From Candidatus Aminicenantota bacterium (lineage in GTDB: Bacteria > Acidobacteriota > Aminicenantia > Aminicenantales > Saccharicenantaceae): DNA of 9,377 bases. Position numbers and translations under genes: made by a program. This document shows, in pieces, positions 8,179 through 9,377 of the stretch. The stretch's first letter is position 1. Each line of letters starts with the position of its first letter. Under the pieces are notes generated by a model. That model saw only the letters and a program-made list of their open reading frames with translations, was not told where the DNA came from and did not search any database. The stretch covers positions 1 through 9,377 of the forward strand of contig DSDX01000210.1 of NCBI GenBank assembly GCA_011048485.1, in the 5' to 3' direction.

Positions 8179-8694
8179 TCAGGCGGCGCGGGACTTGGAC
8201 GGCTTGAACGAGCGGGACAAAGCTCCCAGGAGCTTCTCCTCTATCTTGTCGCGCGGCGTCGCCGAGGCCTCCGAGATCTCGGAGACGATGAGGTCCTTGG
8301 CCTTCTCCATCATCTTCTTCTCCCTAAAAGAGAGAGGCTTTTGGAGGCTCAGGAAGAAAAGGCCCTTCAGGACCGTGGCCATGTCGTACAGCGTCCCCGA
8401 CCGCATCAGGTTGAGGTGCTCCTTATAGCGCCCCTTCCAGTCCGTCGTGACGTCGACATCCCCGTCCCCGATGAACTGGATGACCTTGCGAACGGAGGCT
8501 TCGGACATCGGCCGCCGGATACCGAGCTCGAGGGCCGTCGCGCTGGGGACCGTCACCAGGGTGTTGTTGCAGATGATCCTCAGGTTGAAGACCATGAACC
8601 GCTCCCCGTTGTAGGCCTCCTCGTGAATGGCCTCGACGACCCCCAGGCCCTGGTTCGGATAAACGACCTTGTCCCCGATTTTCAATGATTTCAT
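8179..8694 (-). CDS. carD: CarD/CdnL-type RNA polymerase-binding transcription regulator
   Basis: CarD proteins bind the RNA polymerase beta subunit with an N-terminal Tudor-like domain and use a helical C-terminal domain to steady the open promoter complex, often at rRNA and translation genes. The 171 residues start MKSLKIGDKVVYPNQGLGVV, the typical opening of the polymerase-interaction domain (about 1-60), and continue into an all-helical part with DWKGRYKEHLNLMRSG at 85-100. W86 aligns with the tryptophan that wedges into the upstream edge of the bubble. The tail from about 145 is basic and Ser/Lys-rich. The chosen ATG gives the family's N-terminus; an ATG at 8702-8704 is in another frame. 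It is first in an operon with the CNNM/CBS gene and smpB, and is divergent from rpmH. A near-consensus promoter ends just before the ATG. Confidence 0.93.
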   Translation of the reverse strand: MKSLKIGDKVVYPNQGLGVVEAIHEEAYNGERFMVFNLRIICNNTLVTVPSATALELGIRRPMSEASVRKVIQFIGDGDVDVTTDWKGRYKEHLNLMRSGTLYDMATVLKGLFFLSLQKPLSFREKKMMEKAKDLIVSEISEASATPRDKIEEKLLGALSRSFKPSKSRAA

Positions 8695-8702
8695 GGGCTT
8701 CC

Positions 8703-8732
8703 ATTATATCCCAAGTCCGGAGGGCGAGTCAA
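8703..8732 (-). promoter_or_regulatory. Near-consensus promoter of carD, predicted to give a leaderless mRNA
   Basis: Read on the minus strand, TTGACT (8732-8727) is followed after 18 bases by a perfect TATAAT (8708-8703). Only eight bases separate the -10 hexamer from the carD ATG (8694-8692), so transcription starting 5-9 bases after the hexamer would begin at 8698-8694, leaving zero to four leader bases. A GGAAG at 8702-8698 would therefore lie almost wholly in the promoter spacer rather than act as a ribosome binding site. Confidence 0.75.
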
Positions 8733-8752
8733 CGAATTCCCCGGGAGCGGCC

Positions 8753-8781
8753 TTGACAGGCCAGGGGGCTTCGGGTAACAT
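8753..8781 (+). promoter_or_regulatory. Promoter of the rpmH-rnpA-yidD cluster
   Basis: A consensus -35 TTGACA (8753-8758) is followed after exactly 17 bases by TAACAT (8776-8781), which keeps the key first TA and last AT of the -10. Transcription should start near 8788, giving about 20 nt of leader with a weak GGAT (8800-8803) before the rpmH ATG. The -35 lies 20 bp from the -35 of the divergent carD promoter, so both polymerases would share one face or compete for this short region. Confidence 0.7.
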
Positions 8782-8807
8782 ACGTCCTCCACAGGCACTG
8801 GATCATC

Positions 8808-8945
8808 ATGAAGAGAACATTTCAGCCGAACAACAGAAGACGCAAGAAAACACACGGTTTCCGGGTCCGCATGAAGACAAAAGGCGGCCAGGCGGTCATC
8901 AAGAACAGACGGCGCAAGGGACGGAAGCGCGTCTCTGTCGGATGA
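8808..8945 (+). CDS. rpmH: 50S ribosomal protein L34
   Basis: This 45-residue, highly basic protein is a small component of the large ribosomal subunit. It opens MKRTFQPNNRRRKKTHGF and contains RVRMKTKGG, the usual L34 pattern, then a basic tail NRRRKGRKRVSVG. Length is normal for the family. It is the first gene after the promoter at 8753-8781, and its stop codon overlaps the rnpA start by 4 bp (ATGA at 8942-8945). The ribosome binding site is poor (GGAT), which may fit a leader of only about 20 nt. Identification rests on the whole sequence and on the rpmH-rnpA-yidD order that is conserved widely in bacteria. Confidence 0.97.
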   Translation: MKRTFQPNNRRRKKTHGFRVRMKTKGGQAVIKNRRRKGRKRVSVG

Positions 8946-9298
8946 GCGAGCGCCTGACGCCCGTCGAGAGAATACGCCGAAAAAGCGACTTCGCGAGCCT
9001 CTACCGGGACGGCGGCCGCTCCAGGGGGCGCCATTTCACCCTGGTCTTCCTCCGGAACGGGCTGGGCCATTCCCGCCTGGCGGTCGTCGCCAGCCGGAAA
9101 GTGGGGTCCGCGGTCGTCAGGAACAGGGTCAAGAGGAGGTTCCGGGAGCTCTTTCGGAGGAATAAGACCCTCTTGGAGGAGCCGCTCGACCTTATCGTCA
9201 TAGCCAGGCCGGAGGCCGGTGAGGCCAGCTGGGCCGACCTCCGGGACGCGTACATAACGGCGCTGACGAGGATATTTCGAAAGCGGATGCTAGCTTGA
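8942..9298 (+). CDS. rnpA: Ribonuclease P protein component
   Basis: RnpA is the protein partner of the catalytic RNase P RNA in 5' maturation of tRNAs. The 118-residue product is of normal size and strongly basic. The RNR signature is present as VVRNRVKRRFRELFRR (58-73), preceded by SRLAVVASRKVGSAV (44-58), the central sheet region; RIRRKSDFASLYRDG (10-24) is the usual N-terminal pattern. The same frame is open far upstream through rpmH, but the ATG at 8942 gives the normal N-terminus, whereas the upstream ATG at 8669 precedes the promoter. The ATGA overlap with rpmH suggests translation by re-initiation. The 3' end overlaps yidD by 4 bp. Confidence 0.96.
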   Translation: MSERLTPVERIRRKSDFASLYRDGGRSRGRHFTLVFLRNGLGHSRLAVVASRKVGSAVVRNRVKRRFRELFRRNKTLLEEPLDLIVIARPEAGEASWADLRDAYITALTRIFRKRMLA

Positions 9299-9377
9299 AA
9301 GCCGTCGTCCTCGCTCTGATCAGGCTGTACCAGCTCGCCGTTTCCCCCCTCCTCGGCGGTCATTGCCGCTTCCACCC
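9295..9377 (+). CDS. yidD: YidD, membrane protein insertion efficiency factor (3' partial)
   Basis: The last 83 bases encode the N-terminus of YidD, a small membrane-associated protein thought to help YidC insert membrane proteins. The visible part begins with a TTG start, MKAVVLALIRLYQLAVSPLL, followed by GGHCRFHP, matching the family pattern RxYQxxISPLLGxxCRFxP including the first conserved cysteine. The TTG overlaps the rnpA stop codon (TTGA, 9295-9298); no ATG or GTG lies nearby in frame. The rest, and probably yidC after it, lie beyond the window. Confidence 0.85.
   Translation, partial: MKAVVLALIRLYQLAVSPLLGGHCRFH

Noticed and set aside
8320..8350. Imperfect stem (AAAAG/CTTTT with flanking CTCC/GGAG) inside carD
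   Set aside because: Only five clean base pairs, within coding sequence, no further signal; likely chance.
7420..8688. A 422-codon open frame on the plus strand opposite the CNNM/CBS gene and carD
   Set aside because: It is a mirror of codon bias in two clear genes, crosses their boundary, and shows only charged low-complexity sequence.
8669..9298. N-terminally extended RnpA overlapping all of rpmH, as in Thermus
   Set aside because: The ATG at 8669 lies upstream of the rpmH promoter, no ATG, GTG or TTG in this frame was found between the predicted transcript start and 8942, and the ATG at 8942 gives the normal protein.

Overview
The window is GC-rich bacterial DNA, densely packed with ordinary chromosomal genes. 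Several features suggest a Gram-negative member of the Acidobacteriota or a relative such as the Aminicenantia, but this is inference without a database search. A TolC-type outer-membrane channel implies an outer membrane. The Hfq is a divergent, N-terminally extended type that I associate with that phylum, and a CarD-type RNA polymerase partner is present. No mobile element, CRISPR array, tRNA or rRNA was seen.

Left part (1-4968, + strand): a tripartite efflux operon in the order MacA-like adaptor (5' end outside the window), ABC ATPase, MacB/FtsX-type permease, TolC-like channel. ATPase and permease, fused in E. coli MacB, are separate genes here. Together they would form an ATP-driven pump from the inner membrane through the outer membrane; the substrate cannot be read from sequence. 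Short GC-rich hairpins lie in the gaps before the permease and TolC genes.

Middle (4969-6471, + strand): after a probable terminator and a sigma70-like promoter comes a two-gene unit. It holds a divergent hfq, then pdxA (vitamin B6 synthesis), joined by an ATGA stop/start overlap.

Right-middle (6452-8694, - strand): carD, a CNNM/CBS-domain membrane protein and smpB read leftward and run tail-to-tail into pdxA, with their coding ends overlapping by 20 bp. carD has a near-consensus promoter whose -10 lies so close to the ATG that the mRNA should be leaderless or nearly so.

Right end (8753-9377, + strand): a promoter back-to-back with that of carD drives rpmH, rnpA and yidD (cut by the window end). 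This is the conserved ribosomal protein L34 / RNase P protein / membrane-insertion-factor cluster. dnaA and DnaA boxes are not seen here; carD occupies the divergent position instead.

The two right-hand units deal with transcription initiation, ribosome rescue, translation and tRNA maturation, and their junctions are very tight (4-bp overlaps). I did not find a clearly new defence or metabolic system. The most interesting points are the divergent Hfq coupled to pdxA, the leaderless carD promoter facing rpmH, and the convergent pdxA/smpB overlap.
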